Below are positions 1 through 9,464 of a DNA stretch of 64,000 bases, piece by piece (the stretch's first letter is position 1; the number at the start of each line of letters is the position of its first letter). The notes under the pieces are model-generated. The model saw nothing but the letters and a program-made list of their open reading frames with translations, was not told the origin of the DNA and searched no databases. This DNA comes from Enterovibrio coralii. Its GTDB lineage: Bacteria; Pseudomonadota; Gammaproteobacteria; Enterobacterales; Vibrionaceae. The translations under genes were made by a program, and so were the position numbers. The stretch spans positions 1-64,000 of the forward strand of contig NZ_LNTY01000030.1 in the NCBI RefSeq assembly GCF_001559595.1, read 5' to 3'.

Positions 1-229
1 AGTTAGCGGGATAAAATCAATCCGAGGGGTTATCGCAAGGGGCGTGCCAGCTACTAAGGCTATAAGAAACAAGGAGATATATTGATAACTCGCTGAGTGT
101 TGCAAGGGGTTGCTTGGTGAGTGAGTAAGAAATTGCTGGCTGGCAAAAAGTAGACAGTGTGTCGAAATACAAAATGCTTCGTACTAAGAAAGGTTTGCTA
201 CGTTTAAAGAAAACAACGAGTAAACAGCG

Positions 230-757
230 ATGCCAGTTCAGGGGACAACACCAAGAGCTACCTTTCTCACCTCGCCCATTTTTGCGATGGGTGAGTCTAT
301 TCCCGGTGAAAAGGGTCTTCGGATTAATGAAGCTGCGACGCGAGCAAGGGCAGGTCTGCTCAATATCCTTTCTGCCCTGACCATGTTCATCCTCTACGTT
401 TCACCGGAAAGTAACCCTATTGCCTATGTCGCACCTTATGTCATCTTCGACATGACCATGGCTGCGTTATTCGGTTTGACTCCCTTAAGTCCGAGCGGCT
501 TGATTGGCACGGCGATAACATTGAAAGCCAAGCCCGTTTGGAAACCCACACAACCCAAACGATTTGCTTGGTCTTTAGGCGCTTTGATGGGCATGGCCTG
601 CTTGGCTTTTTGGTGGATGGCACTACCCAACGTTTGGCTATACGCCGTTTTGGGTGTGTGCTTTATGTTGACTTGGCTGGAGGCAGTATTGGGATTTTGT
701 GTGGGGTGTTGGATGTACGACAAGCTGTTTGGCTGCGAGCCATGCCAACCTGACTAG
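230..757 (+). CDS. DUF4395 family integral membrane protein
   Basis: The protein of 175 residues is hydrophobic from about residue 45 onward, with roughly four membrane segments. It carries the family signature near the end, FCVGCWMY, and an early GESIPG...INEAATRA segment, both typical of DUF4395. The Cys pair in the C-terminal FCVGC motif suggests a redox or metal role, but the family has no assigned function. The start is uncertain: there is no clear ribosome binding site before the ATG at 230, and an in-frame ATG at 287 (first residues MGESIPG) is an alternative. The preceding 229 bases show nothing I can support. Confidence 0.75.
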   Translation: MPVQGTTPRATFLTSPIFAMGESIPGEKGLRINEAATRARAGLLNILSALTMFILYVSPESNPIAYVAPYVIFDMTMAALFGLTPLSPSGLIGTAITLKAKPVWKPTQPKRFAWSLGALMGMACLAFWWMALPNVWLYAVLGVCFMLTWLEAVLGFCVGCWMYDKLFGCEPCQPD

Positions 758-820
758 CACCGCCCGCGTTTGGTATTCATGGTAGACTCCAGACTTTAAT
801 ACCACTGTGTAGATGTCACG

Positions 821-1030
821 ATGCTAGAAAAAGAAAACATGCTCAAGCTTGCTCGCATGAAGATGCCGTTTGGTAAGTATGCAGGAAGAGTACTGATTGA
901 TTTACCGGAAGAGTATTTACTGTGGTTTGAGAAGCAAGGTTTCCCAAACAATGAGCTGGGGAAATTAATGCAGCTGTGCTTGGCATTAAAAATCGAAGGG
1001 CTAGACGAGGTCATTAAGCCGCTAAAATAA
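821..1030 (+). CDS. DUF3820 family small protein
   Basis: This 69-residue protein contains the DUF3820 core: MPFGKYAGR, then LIDLPEEYLLWF, then GFPNNELG and a C-terminal ALKIEGLDEVIKPL. DUF3820 proteins are small and soluble; some are annotated as putative quorum-sensing-regulated virulence factor proteins, but I would not assign that function here. The length fits the family. An internal ATG at 839 is a possible alternative start. A decayed second copy of the same family lies at about 2791-3011. The 210 bases downstream hold no gene I can support. Confidence 0.8.
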   Translation: MLEKENMLKLARMKMPFGKYAGRVLIDLPEEYLLWFEKQGFPNNELGKLMQLCLALKIEGLDEVIKPLK

Positions 1031-1240
1031 AAGCAAACAAAGGCATTTCAGTGACCAGGCTTAATGCTTGTTCAATTCAACGCGACATCGCTGCGATGAT
1101 TTATCAGGCTCGCATTTTGGTCTTCGTACGCTAGGGTTTCGTCGAACGTATGTATAACGTAACTGATACACTTTCTTAGAGTTCATTGCTTGGTTTCTTG
1201 CCCTGTCGGTAGCTCTAGCTTGTCGTCATCAAGGGACATT

Positions 1241-1603
1241 ATGCGAATACAAGAAGCGTCAGTAGTGAGCGGCTTGAGTTGCCATACACTCAGATACTAC
1301 GAAAAAAGTGGCTTAATCTACCCCATTCCAAGAGATAGTGCGGGGCATAGATACTATCGCGAACACGACATTCGTTGGTTACAGTTTGTTCAGTGTTTAA
1401 AAATCACTGGTATGCCACTTAAAGATATAAAATCATACGCAGAACAAGTTGAGGACTGTGAAAATAAAGCTGAGCAGTTGCTGACGATCCTGTTCAAACA
1501 CAAAGCGCGTCTTGAAAACAAACTTGCGGAGACACAAGACTTTCTCAAGCATATTGATTGGAAAATCAATCACTACAGCGAGATTTTGCAACAGCATAAA
1601 TAG
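1241..1603 (+). CDS. MerR family transcriptional regulator
   Basis: The N-terminal winged helix-turn-helix of the MerR family is clear: MRIQEASVVSGLSCHTLRYYEKSGLI, followed by an R-x-D-S-x-G-H-R-Y-Y segment and then a long coiled-coil dimerisation helix (about residues 75-115). I chose the ATG at 1241 because it starts exactly at the family N-terminus and follows AAGGGA; an in-frame upstream GTG-type extension at 1190 adds residues unlike the family. Members of this subgroup often sit beside and control aldo/keto reductases or other oxidoreductases, and here the gene is convergent with a broken aldo/keto reductase. It has no obvious metal-binding cysteine cluster at the C-terminus. Confidence 0.85.
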   Translation: MRIQEASVVSGLSCHTLRYYEKSGLIYPIPRDSAGHRYYREHDIRWLQFVQCLKITGMPLKDIKSYAEQVEDCENKAEQLLTILFKHKARLENKLAETQDFLKHIDWKINHYSEILQQHK

Positions 1604-1617
1604 TCGCCTTTTAGCAA

Positions 1618-1638
1618 AGCAGGCCGCAGGTGCCTGCT
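1618..1638. terminator. possible hairpin between convergent genes
   Basis: AGCAGGC and GCCTGCT form a 7-bp stem with a 7-base loop, between the MerR gene and the end of the aldo/keto reductase remnant. There is no strong T-run, so terminator function is only a guess. Confidence 0.3.
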
Positions 1639-1658
1639 GCTTTGAGTTCTAGTATGCG

Positions 1659-2632
1659 TTACGACACCGTTGTCATGCGTTGTCTTTCGAAAAAGTCATG
1701 TATTCTCGAAATATCGTCGTCTGACAGCTCAACCTCCGATGCGTTAATAAGTCCATCGAGCTGTTCGGGAGTGCGAGCACCAACAATTGACCCTGTGGTT
1801 GCATTGTGAGATAGCGTCCAAGCAATACTGACCTCTGCAACGCTACAGTTCCTATCCCTTGCGATTTCCTCCAGTAACTCGACGAGTAATAAGTGTTTTG
1901 AGAACTCTGGTTCTTGGAATAGATGGTTTTTGTGGCGCCAATCATTTTTATCCAGTTGGGAAAATCTCGTTTTGGTCATTGAACCGGTAAGAAGTCCTGA
2001 TGCCATTGTGGAATGGTGGATGGTGCCCACATTATGCTGAGCGCACCACGCAGTACGTCGTTTTCAGTGGTGCGATTGAGTAATGAGTAGGCAGATTGGT
2101 TGGACACAATCGGTGTGATCGCATGCGTCATAGCTAACTGCTCGGCTGAGAAGTTCGATACACCGATATGACGAACTTTCCCTTGCTTCTTCAAATCGGC
2201 AAGGGTTTCCCACGCTTCAATGATATCGGCTTCGGGTAGCGGTCAGTGTATTTGGTAAAGATCAATCGTTTCAATCGCCAGTCGTTTCAAGCTGTCTTCA
2301 ACTTCCTGAATCACTGATTTTCTCGAAATTCGATTGAACAGTTCGGTCTCACCAGGGTTCCAGCACAAACCGCATTTGGTAAAAATATAAGGTTTGCTGT
2401 TCGCATGCTTCAGGGCTTTTTGGATCACTGATTCGGCGTTACCTAAGCCGTATGCTGTTGCTGTGTCAATCCAGTTGATGCCGCTGTCTAATGCAGCAAG
2501 GACGGTATTGATTGAGTCTTGTTCTGATTGTTTGCCCCATCCCCAATCACCTATGTCGCCACCAATCGCCCAACTTCCGAGTCCTAGACGGCTAATATTC
2601 AAATCTGAGTTACCAAGGATCTTTGTTTCCAT
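1659..2632 (-). pseudogene. aldo/keto reductase, broken by a stop codon and a frameshift
   Basis: Read on the minus strand from METKILGNSDL, the sequence gives a typical aldo/keto reductase of about 324 residues: Asp and Tyr of the active site in DTATAYG, Lys in FTKCG, and RHIGVSNFS further on. It is broken twice. At 2243-2245 a TGA follows DLYQIH, where the family has Trp (TGG); the frame then continues unbroken with homologous sequence. Near 2048 one base is missing: the frame ends in unrelated residues while the next frame resumes with WCAQHNVGTIHHS and GLLTG. The start at 2632 follows AAGGAAG. Two independent lesions make real decay more likely here than in the other frameshifted genes. 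Confidence 0.85.
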
Positions 2633-2790
2633 GTCCACTTCCTTTTGCATTATGAAGACCAATCGAGGACGTTAGAAATAAGGGTTTGAGTAAGCTCTAA
2701 GTCAAACTCTCCATCGATGGAAATTAGGCGGATGGGTATCTTTTAGAGGTATGTCACAACAGCTATCTAGTGTTTCTCTTGGCTTTCATT

Positions 2791-3011
2791 ATGTGCACTT
2801 TGCAAGGCTGCCAACTTCCCACAAGTAGAAGTTTTTAGGTGAGATAGCAGGTATCCGATTCGCCAGACGGGTGAAGCCATTTTGTCTGGAAGTTTTATTC
2901 AAGCGGAACATGGAGGTTCCCAAAAGGAGGGCTAGGCCAGTTGTTGGCACTTTGCCTAGCCCTAAAATTGAGGGATTGGACGCTGTTGTTAAGCCCCTCA
3001 AAAATATGTGA
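2791..3011 (+). pseudogene. relic of a second DUF3820 gene
   Basis: The plus strand between two minus-strand genes still reads as a decayed paralogue of the DUF3820 gene at 821. One frame gives FPKGGLGQLLALCLALK and, after one missing A in the run at 2964-2967, the next frame gives IEGLDAVVKPLKNM and a stop. This matches ALKIEGLDEVIKPLK of the intact copy. Upstream, pieces such as GEIAG and DSPD...VW resemble the GKYAG and DLPE...LW segments, but with stops and shifts. The upstream boundary is approximate. Confidence 0.55.
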
Positions 3012-3020
3012 GGGTATTTG

Positions 3021-3808
3021 TTATTTAGAGTATTGAGCCGCACTGCCGCTTTGTGTTGAAGCATCTTTCTTAGTGCCGAAATAGGCAAAGAGATATTGCC
3101 TGACGCCCAAAATGCCGTGCTCACGAACTATATTGACGTGTCGATTGATTATCCTGTTTAAAAAGGCTTTGTACGCCCACTTCTTCAGCCCCGAAAGATT
3201 GCTGCCGTATTGATGAAAAAACGCATCGGGGGAGTCGAAAGTGCCGAAATCGTCAGCAATTCCTTCAGCCTGAATATAAGTGTGACTGCCATCAAAGCTA
3301 TTCTGAGGCGATTGAAGGCAAGGTGTTGCGATGCCATAGCCTTGGAACGCCTCCGCGTTTGGATAGGCCTTCTGAACTTGCTTGAGAAAAGGCGTATCAA
3401 TGATAAAGCCTTCTAGGTTAATCCAGTTGCCCTCGAAATAAACTTCCACCCAACTATGAATAATGCGGCGCGGTGCGATTGGCATCACGTAGGACGGCAG
3501 CGCACCTTTTTGCAGGGCGTTGTAAATGGTAAATCCATGAAACCGACAAGGCACACCTAAACCACGCAATAAGGCCATTAGCAAAATGCCCTTGGTATTG
3601 CATTGACCGTAACCATCTCTCAGCACATCGCTGGCAGACATGGCATCGTCCATGTTGTAGCCGAACGCAATGTCATCCCGGACAAAGTCATACACGGCTT
3701 TAATAGCGTGTTTGCCGTTTAGGTTTTTCCCCCTTTGAGTGATATTAAAGATTGAATACCGGGATGCGTGTAATCAAGTAAAGGTGTTGTTTCTAAATAA
3801 TTTGCCAT
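3021..3808 (-). pseudogene. transglutaminase-like domain protein, one frameshift
   Basis: The reconstructed protein is about 262 residues. The catalytic Cys lies in GYGQCNTKG, the His in IIHSWVEV and the Asp/Asn position in WINLEGF, the papain-like triad of transglutaminase-core proteins (peptidase-like or cross-linking enzymes, often cytoplasmic in this group). The true N-terminus is MANYLETTPLL at 3808, preceded by GGAG. Its frame stops after SLISLKGGKT, while the next frame resumes with NLNGKHAIKAVYDFVRDD; one base is missing within the adjacent T5 and C5 runs at 3724-3733. If intact in the cell it would be a normal-length family member. The substrate is unknown. Confidence 0.8.
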
Positions 3809-3875
3809 AGTGCATTTCTCCTTGGGCTCATTTGAACTCTAAGTGATCTGCTGTCATGAAAATTGTATAAACTTG

Positions 3876-4604
3876 CTAACGTCGATTTTGGGATTTGGCG
3901 AAGCTGGCGATTAACTCTTTGCTTGTCATGCCAAACGTGGCTTTGATGGTTTTGCTAAGGTGGGCACTGTCACTGAAGCCTGCAAGATAGGCGGCTTCGG
4001 TCGCGTTTACCCCTCTTTTGATGGCAGAGACAGCACAAATTAGTCTGCGCCACAGAAGATAGGGACGCCAAGCAATACCCAGCTCGTCCTTCACTAGATG
4101 TAAGAATCGACTTTCTGATACAGCGAGCCAATCGGCCACCTCTCTTGCTCGCCATTGTTCCGGCTTTAGACAATCACCTGAAAAGCAATGATCGAGGTGT
4201 TTGAGCAAACGCAGCAGTCGCTGGTCTTTGACCTGATACGGGTTGGTTTGTAGTGCTTGTGCGGTAGCGGGGTGATCGACAAAGGCAGCAGCAAGGGAGG
4301 AGAGGGAAGGTATTTCTGGTGCCGTGGGCAAAGGCTCTTGCAGTGCTTTTATGGCTTCACCGAGTTTACTTTCTGGCTCGGCCAAGATCACCCAACCCTC
4401 AGGCATGGACAGTTGGTGAATGGTATTGGGGGCAATGACAGAGCCGTGATTAAGAATCTCCCCGTTTAGGGTACTTTCTGACGTTGGCAACCATAGCTGC
4501 CAAAGCGGGTGCTTGTGAGGACGGGCGTCAATAGCTTGTCCGAAAGCGACAACCATTCCGGGTGCGAAATGCGCGAATTTATGTTTGTCAGAAATAGCGT
4601 TCAT
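3876..4604 (-). CDS. AraC family transcriptional regulator
   Basis: The C-terminal part (about residues 150-240) has the two helix-turn-helix motifs of AraC proteins: ADWLAVSESRFLHLVKDELG and ATEAAYLAGFSDSAHLSKTIKATFG. The N-terminal 140 residues form a short cupin-like sensing domain with several His residues (DARPHKHPLWQLW). The length, 242 residues, is on the short side for the family. GAGG lies about 8 bases before the ATG at 4604. It is transcribed in the same direction as the downstream transglutaminase-like gene, so it may regulate that gene; this is inference from position only. Confidence 0.85.
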   Translation of the reverse strand: MNAISDKHKFAHFAPGMVVAFGQAIDARPHKHPLWQLWLPTSESTLNGEILNHGSVIAPNTIHQLSMPEGWVILAEPESKLGEAIKALQEPLPTAPEIPSLSSLAAAFVDHPATAQALQTNPYQVKDQRLLRLLKHLDHCFSGDCLKPEQWRAREVADWLAVSESRFLHLVKDELGIAWRPYLLWRRLICAVSAIKRGVNATEAAYLAGFSDSAHLSKTIKATFGMTSKELIASFAKSQNRR

Positions 4605-4718
4605 GCATTTTCCTCAACGTTTTGCTGAAGACTAATGCCCTGCATTTGCAGGTGAAAGCATTACTCAAACGGACAACCTAAATTGCAAGGGTGACTCGCA
4701 ATCCGTGCAGATTCATCC

Positions 4719-5054
4719 TCACATTTTAATGGCGTAAATAAATGCGTCGACGCTTGACTCATCTTCCAAGATAACGCGGGTGACAACGCGTTCATATGCG
4801 TTTCCCTCAAACTCATCCAACATATCCCAATGAAGATCGAGTGAATCTGAAGTGAACAGGTTACCTTGAACAAGATCGTCGGTGTTTTTCAGTTCGATGC
4901 CGGGAAAGCCCATGGCGGCTCCCCATCCTTTTTGATGAAGCACGCCTTGCACTTTTCCTGGCTGCCAGTGGCCCGGAATATCAGCGAGAACGTGTTCGTT
5001 TGGCTTACCGGGAGCCAACGTACCGTAAACAAATAGAGCGTTGATTTTGTTCAT
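4719..5054 (-). CDS. gamma-glutamylcyclotransferase-like (AIG2/YtfP) protein
   Basis: This 111-residue protein begins with the family's substrate-loop signature FVYGTLAPG and has the conserved Glu-rich segment WDMLDEFEGNAYERV, which carries the probable catalytic Glu of gamma-glutamylcyclotransferase-fold proteins. It ends with DAFIYAIKM, matching the final strand. Members cleave gamma-glutamyl amines or are of unknown function; the substrate cannot be told from the sequence. It is a single gene with its own upstream gap. Confidence 0.8.
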   Translation of the reverse strand: MNKINALFVYGTLAPGKPNEHVLADIPGHWQPGKVQGVLHQKGWGAAMGFPGIELKNTDDLVQGNLFTSDSLDLHWDMLDEFEGNAYERVVTRVILEDESSVDAFIYAIKM

Positions 5055-5155
5055 GAGGATAATCCTTATCCGATGAAAAGCATCCAGTTAAATACTATGA
5101 CACTATGCGCAAGATTAGCGCGTAAGAGCCGAGTAAAAGGTGGCTGATCGCCACC

Positions 5156-6124
5156 TTACTGCTCACTTGCGTAGTGTGTCATCGAGTCTAAAAACAGGTC
5201 GAGCAACGCCCTGTCGTTTACCGCGATAGCGACATTTTGCGCAGGTTTGTCTTTCCACTCGTCCGTTTTATGTTTGGTCTCGCGGTACTTTTGCAATGTC
5301 ATGCCTTCGGCTGGGCCATCACAGACGACGCGAATCGGTCCTTTTCTGACCTCGAACAGAGCGGGGTTAATCACATAAGCGATGGCCGATGGGTCATGAA
5401 CAAAGCATCCTTCAACGCCCATACGCTCCTTATAAAAGGCCAGGTAGAAACGGCTAATGTCCCACATGAACTGGCCAATATCGCCACAGGTATCTCTTAC
5501 TGTATCGAGGTACTGAGAGGAGAAAAAGGCTTCGTGAGTCACATCCAGACCAACCACGGTGACTGGCCAGTTTGCCGTCAAAACAATGTCGGCAGCGTGC
5601 GGGTCATCGTGAATGTTGGCTTCTGCAAAAGGCGTGACGTTACCTGTGTGTTCATGGGTACCGAAAGCACCGCCCATGATGACCACTTCTTTGACCAAAC
5701 TCGCGATTTCGGGTGCGTGCTCAATGGCGAGCGCAAGGTTTGTCAGAGGGCCTACGGCAACCAAGGTGATTTCACCAGGGGACGCTTTGACTGTGTCGAT
5801 AATGTATTGATGAGCAGAACGAGGGTCAGCTTCAATGCTTGGCTCCTCAAGAGGCACATCACCAAACCCGTTTTCGCCATGAACAACGACGCTTGCACCA
5901 ACGGGGTCTCGAACCAATGGGCCTGATGCACCTTTTGCCACATCACATGCGAAGTTGAAGCGTTGTTTTAGGTAAAGGGCATTACGCGTGCTGGTGTTGA
6001 TTTCCGCATTGCCATAGACAGTGGTGAGCGCAACAAGCTCTACGTCAGGGTTTGCTTCGGCGAACAGGATTGCCATTGCATCGTCTATGCCGGGGTCGGT
6101 ATCAAGGATGATTTTCGTTGTCAT
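5156..6124 (-). CDS. nucleoside hydrolase (inosine-uridine preferring type)
   Basis: The protein of 322 residues starts with the calcium-binding signature DTDPGIDDAMA and later has VAVGPLTNLALAI, VIMGGAFG and the HDPSAIAYV segment, the ordered motifs of nucleoside N-ribohydrolases (RihA/B/C family). It would hydrolyse ribonucleosides to ribose and base in the cytoplasm as part of salvage. The length is typical. The His in HDPSA fits the catalytic histidine region. No permease lies beside it, so specificity cannot be inferred from context. The 204 bases upstream hold no visible gene. Confidence 0.9.
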   Translation of the reverse strand: MTTKIILDTDPGIDDAMAILFAEANPDVELVALTTVYGNAEINTSTRNALYLKQRFNFACDVAKGASGPLVRDPVGASVVVHGENGFGDVPLEEPSIEADPRSAHQYIIDTVKASPGEITLVAVGPLTNLALAIEHAPEIASLVKEVVIMGGAFGTHEHTGNVTPFAEANIHDDPHAADIVLTANWPVTVVGLDVTHEAFFSSQYLDTVRDTCGDIGQFMWDISRFYLAFYKERMGVEGCFVHDPSAIAYVINPALFEVRKGPIRVVCDGPAEGMTLQKYRETKHKTDEWKDKPAQNVAIAVNDRALLDLFLDSMTHYASEQ

Positions 6125-6328
6125 TGTTTACCCAAAATTCAGCGAAGGGATGTGAGCAAGGTTTTGTCACATCTTCAGTGAAAATCATTGTAATTCGAAG
6201 GGGTGGGCTGCGAGGAAGTTCCTTTATTGAGGAATGTGATTGTTATCACCGAGAAAGAGAGTCGTGCGTGACCACTTTTCTGACGAAAGCAGCAAGTGCA
6301 TAGACACCTGCAACTATCGTTTAAATCA

Positions 6329-7881
6329 TCATCTCTCTTTTTTGTGTTTTGGCGGAGGCCCTTTTGGCATTTCGCTCTCGCTCAGGTATCCATCCTGATT
6401 AGCATCAAACTTTTCAAAGTCGCGTTGAAGTGGTCCTCTCACTTCGGCATAGGAGAGTTTCCCATCCTTGTTGCTGTCTAAATCAACCATAGGATTTGGA
6501 CGTTCTTGCTCTGGCTCTCTGCGTTCTTTTTCTGATGCACGCTGGAATGAAAATTGGTCTCTGCGCAACTGAGGCTGTTGCGCTTGTGTGCCTTGTGCAT
6601 CACTCTCAAACGCTTGCTTGGTGCGGGCAATCAAGGCTGGGGAGGTATCGAAAGTGACATTACCTCCAGCGACGCAGCGGGCGAAGTTTTGAATTCTAAC
6701 CGCATCACCTTGAGGGCCATGGCCTTCTTTGTAGCGAGAGGCGCTGCCCGTTTTTGGATCGCTCCGTTGTGAACCTGCGCCATGCACATCCATCCAATTA
6801 CCCTTCAAATTGCCTAAAGCACGGCCAAAAGAGAGATACACTGCATTCGAGGCACCTTTCAAATTCAGGTGTGTGGTGCTCGACCAATAGTTTGCATAAT
6901 CTTCCTGGCCCGCTTCGTTAGTGATGACCGTTGCTTGAAAGCGGCTGTCGATAGCTGCCGAATCTGTGGTGGCAGGTGAACGCGTATAGTCGACGATGGA
7001 TTGCAACTCTTTGGCGTTGGGCAATCGCCAGTCATTTCTCCCTGCCAATTCAAGACGCTCGCAATAGGCGAGGGCAGAAGGAAAGTCCATGGCTTTCTGG
7101 CTGTCGTTTTGCTGCCAAACCAAGCTGGTTGCCTTATCCGTAACCACGCCACGAGTTGGGACTGCGTAGTTATTCACACCGTAATTTGGATTGCCGCGAA
7201 CCACCAAGACATAGAATTTCTTCTCGCCCATTTTCGGGTTTGAAATGCCATAGCCCTTGATTCGGCCATCAATAAAATTGACGCCAAAAACGGTTTCATC
7301 TCTTCGCATCGTTGTAGAAACATAGCGAGTGGAAGACACGAACTGGCTGTCGATTAAACGCTCGCCGCGTTGGACATCGCCACTGTTCATTTCAAAGGTA
7401 AGGTTATCGATAAACGGGAGTAGGTTGACCTTGCCAGATTGGCGTAACCCACTTGGGTCTTGGCCATCAAAGAGTATCAATGAATACAGTTCTTTGATGG
7501 TGGGAAGTCGCCAGTCGTTGTAGCCACCCAAACGGAGTAGCTCAGCGTAGGTGCGGGCATTTTTCTCGCTCAGTTTGTCATAACTGTTGATGATGCCGTC
7601 ACGGTGCAAATCGGTAGAGGTGCCCACATTAACCCCGTGACATTGTCTGTCACTGTACCATCTCCATTATTGGTGTAGCTCGGCGGATTACCTTGGTATT
7701 GGGCGTCCTGACCAAAGGTTTTTTCGCCAATATCGGGACACGTGGTGGCGCGGTAAAGACCATAGCACTCGGTTTGGTGCGTATCGACAATCGGGTAATC
7801 CAATGCTTGCTCGGCTTTTGCATTGCTAACCGACAACCCCAGCACAGTGGCTAGCGTGATAGATGAAAAAAAGCGCGCCAT
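6329..7881 (-). pseudogene. secreted DUF1566 (Lcl-type) protein with C-terminal EF-hands, one frameshift
   Basis: A signal peptide (MARFFSSITLATVLGLSVSNAKA) leads into DUF1566 domains marked by NNGDGTVTDNVTGLMW, GGYNDWRLPTIKELYSLI and later NDWRLPNAKELQSIVDYTRS. The C-terminus has two EF-hand loops, DLDSNKDGKLSYAE and DANQDGYLSESE, then a basic tail. So the product is probably an exported calcium-binding protein of about 517 residues. The frame slips once at the CCC at 7623-7625 (GGG in the coding sense): the N-terminal frame ends just after GLMW, and the next frame resumes with GTSTDLHRDGI. Function of this architecture is unknown. It is a distant relative of the DUF1566 part of the cytochrome fusion at 31983-33638. 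Confidence 0.85.
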
Positions 7882-8154
7882 GTTTCCCTACTCCTTGGTT
7901 CCTTGTTGCTTTCTTTTTCTTGTTTTGGGTATATAAACAGTAAGCAAGAAGACAAAAAAATGTAAGGTTTACAGAAGCATTGCCACATTGTTTACACATT
8001 TCCTTCGTAAATACTGACAATGTGAAAATCCATGGCATTTTGCAGCAAGCTGCATGAGTGGTTCGTGATGAATGGCTGTTTTTTATTGCAAAAATCTAGA
8101 AGGAGATCCGAGTTACACCTAGTCTGATAAGACAGTTATGGGGGATAACCGTTT

Positions 8155-9362
8155 ATGTCCGAACACGCTTCACGCCTTTTCCACAAAACCTATATGAAAG
8201 CACTCAAGATAGCGGCGAGGGTGATTCCGATCCCGCGGCCAACACTGTTCACGGGAGCAGACAGTGCTGAACAGATGTGTGAAGCGATCGGATTGATGAA
8301 TTTCAGCAAACTGCTGGTGGTCACTGATCAACCTTGGTGGATATTGGTATTGCTGGGAAGATCGAAGAGCAGTTAACCAAGCATGGCGTCGCGCATGTGC
8401 GCTTTGATAAAGTGACGCCCGATCCCACCTATTCTCAAGCTGAGCTGGGGTTGGATCTCTATCAGCGTGAAGGCTGTGACGGGATCTTGGCGGTCGGCGG
8501 CGGATCGCCCATTGACTGCGCCAAAGTTATCGCCGCACGTGTTACCAACAATAAGCCGATTAAGCGTCTTGCCGGTCTGCTTAGGGTCTGGCGAACGCCT
8601 GCTCCTTTGTTTGCGATCCCTACAACGGCAGGAACCGGATCGGAAGTGACGGTCGCCGCCGTGGTTTCTGATCCTGTCGACCACAAAAAAACGCCACTGA
8701 TGGATCCAAAATTGGTCCCTTTGATGGCAGCGTTGGATCCTTCCTTGATGACGGAGCTCCCGCCACACATTACTGCCGCAACGGGTATGGATGCACTTAC
8801 CCATGCCGTTGAAGCATACCTTTCACTCAACGCCACCACAGAAACCGATGCTTATGCCATCGCGGCGATGAAGCTTATTCATGAGAACCTGATTTCCGCC
8901 TACAAAGACGGCAAATCCTTGAAGGTCAGGCTGAACATGGCGATGGCTTCTTACTATGCGGGATTGGCGTTTACCAAAGCGAGCTTAGGTTACGCCCACG
9001 CCATTGCGCATAACCTCGGTGCGAAATATGGCACACCGCATGGTATTGCCAATTCACTTGCCTTGCCTCATGTGTTGTCAGCGTCTGTGCCGTCGGCAAA
9101 AGCCAAAATGGCGAAGCTCGCGATGATTGTGGGAGTGGGGGATGAACAGTGGGACGATGTCACCAATGCGCAAGCGTTTGTGGATTATGTTGTCTCCCTT
9201 CAAGATGCTATGTCTCTACCCAAAACCATGGCAGAAATTCAGCAGATGGATGTCCCAGACATTGCCAAACGCGCGGTACGAGAAGCGAGATGGAATTACC
9301 CCGTTCCTCACTATCTCTCCTTGCGTGAATGTGAGCAGCTTATCGAGAAGATCAAAGCCTAG
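8155..9362 (+). pseudogene. iron-containing alcohol dehydrogenase, one frameshift
   Basis: The reconstructed protein of about 400 residues is a type III (iron-dependent) alcohol dehydrogenase. The second frame has the NAD-binding GGGSPIDCAKV, TTAGTGSEVT, and the metal-ligand region DALTHAVEAY and YAHAIAHNLGAKYGTPHG with the conserved His residues. The N-terminal frame from ATG 8155 (preceded by GGGGGA) gives PRPTLFTGADS and KLLVVTDQ, then goes out of frame; one A is missing at about 8330-8333, after which LVDIGIAGKIEEQL follows. If the lesion is a sequence error the enzyme is complete. The substrate alcohol is unknown. Confidence 0.85.
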
Positions 9363-9464
9363 CGTGCGCTTTTTACGTCGAAGAGACAAAAGACTCAATA
9401 GCCACTTGTTATAAAAATTAACATCTAAAACAATGCCTCCTGTTGTTCAAAGCATGGAGGCTTT

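Noticed and set aside
159-380. Possible 73-residue gene overlapping the DUF4395 gene
   Set aside because: Arg/Lys-rich translation with no family match; it is the shadow of the true frame.
2243-2245. TGA in the aldo/keto reductase read as Sec or Trp
   Set aside because: No SECIS-like structure or recoding feature is visible, and the family position is ordinary Trp. A second lesion is present, so decay or error explains it better.
5237-5926. Plus-strand reading frame opposite the nucleoside hydrolase
   Set aside because: The minus strand carries clear nucleoside hydrolase motifs; the plus frame is a shadow.
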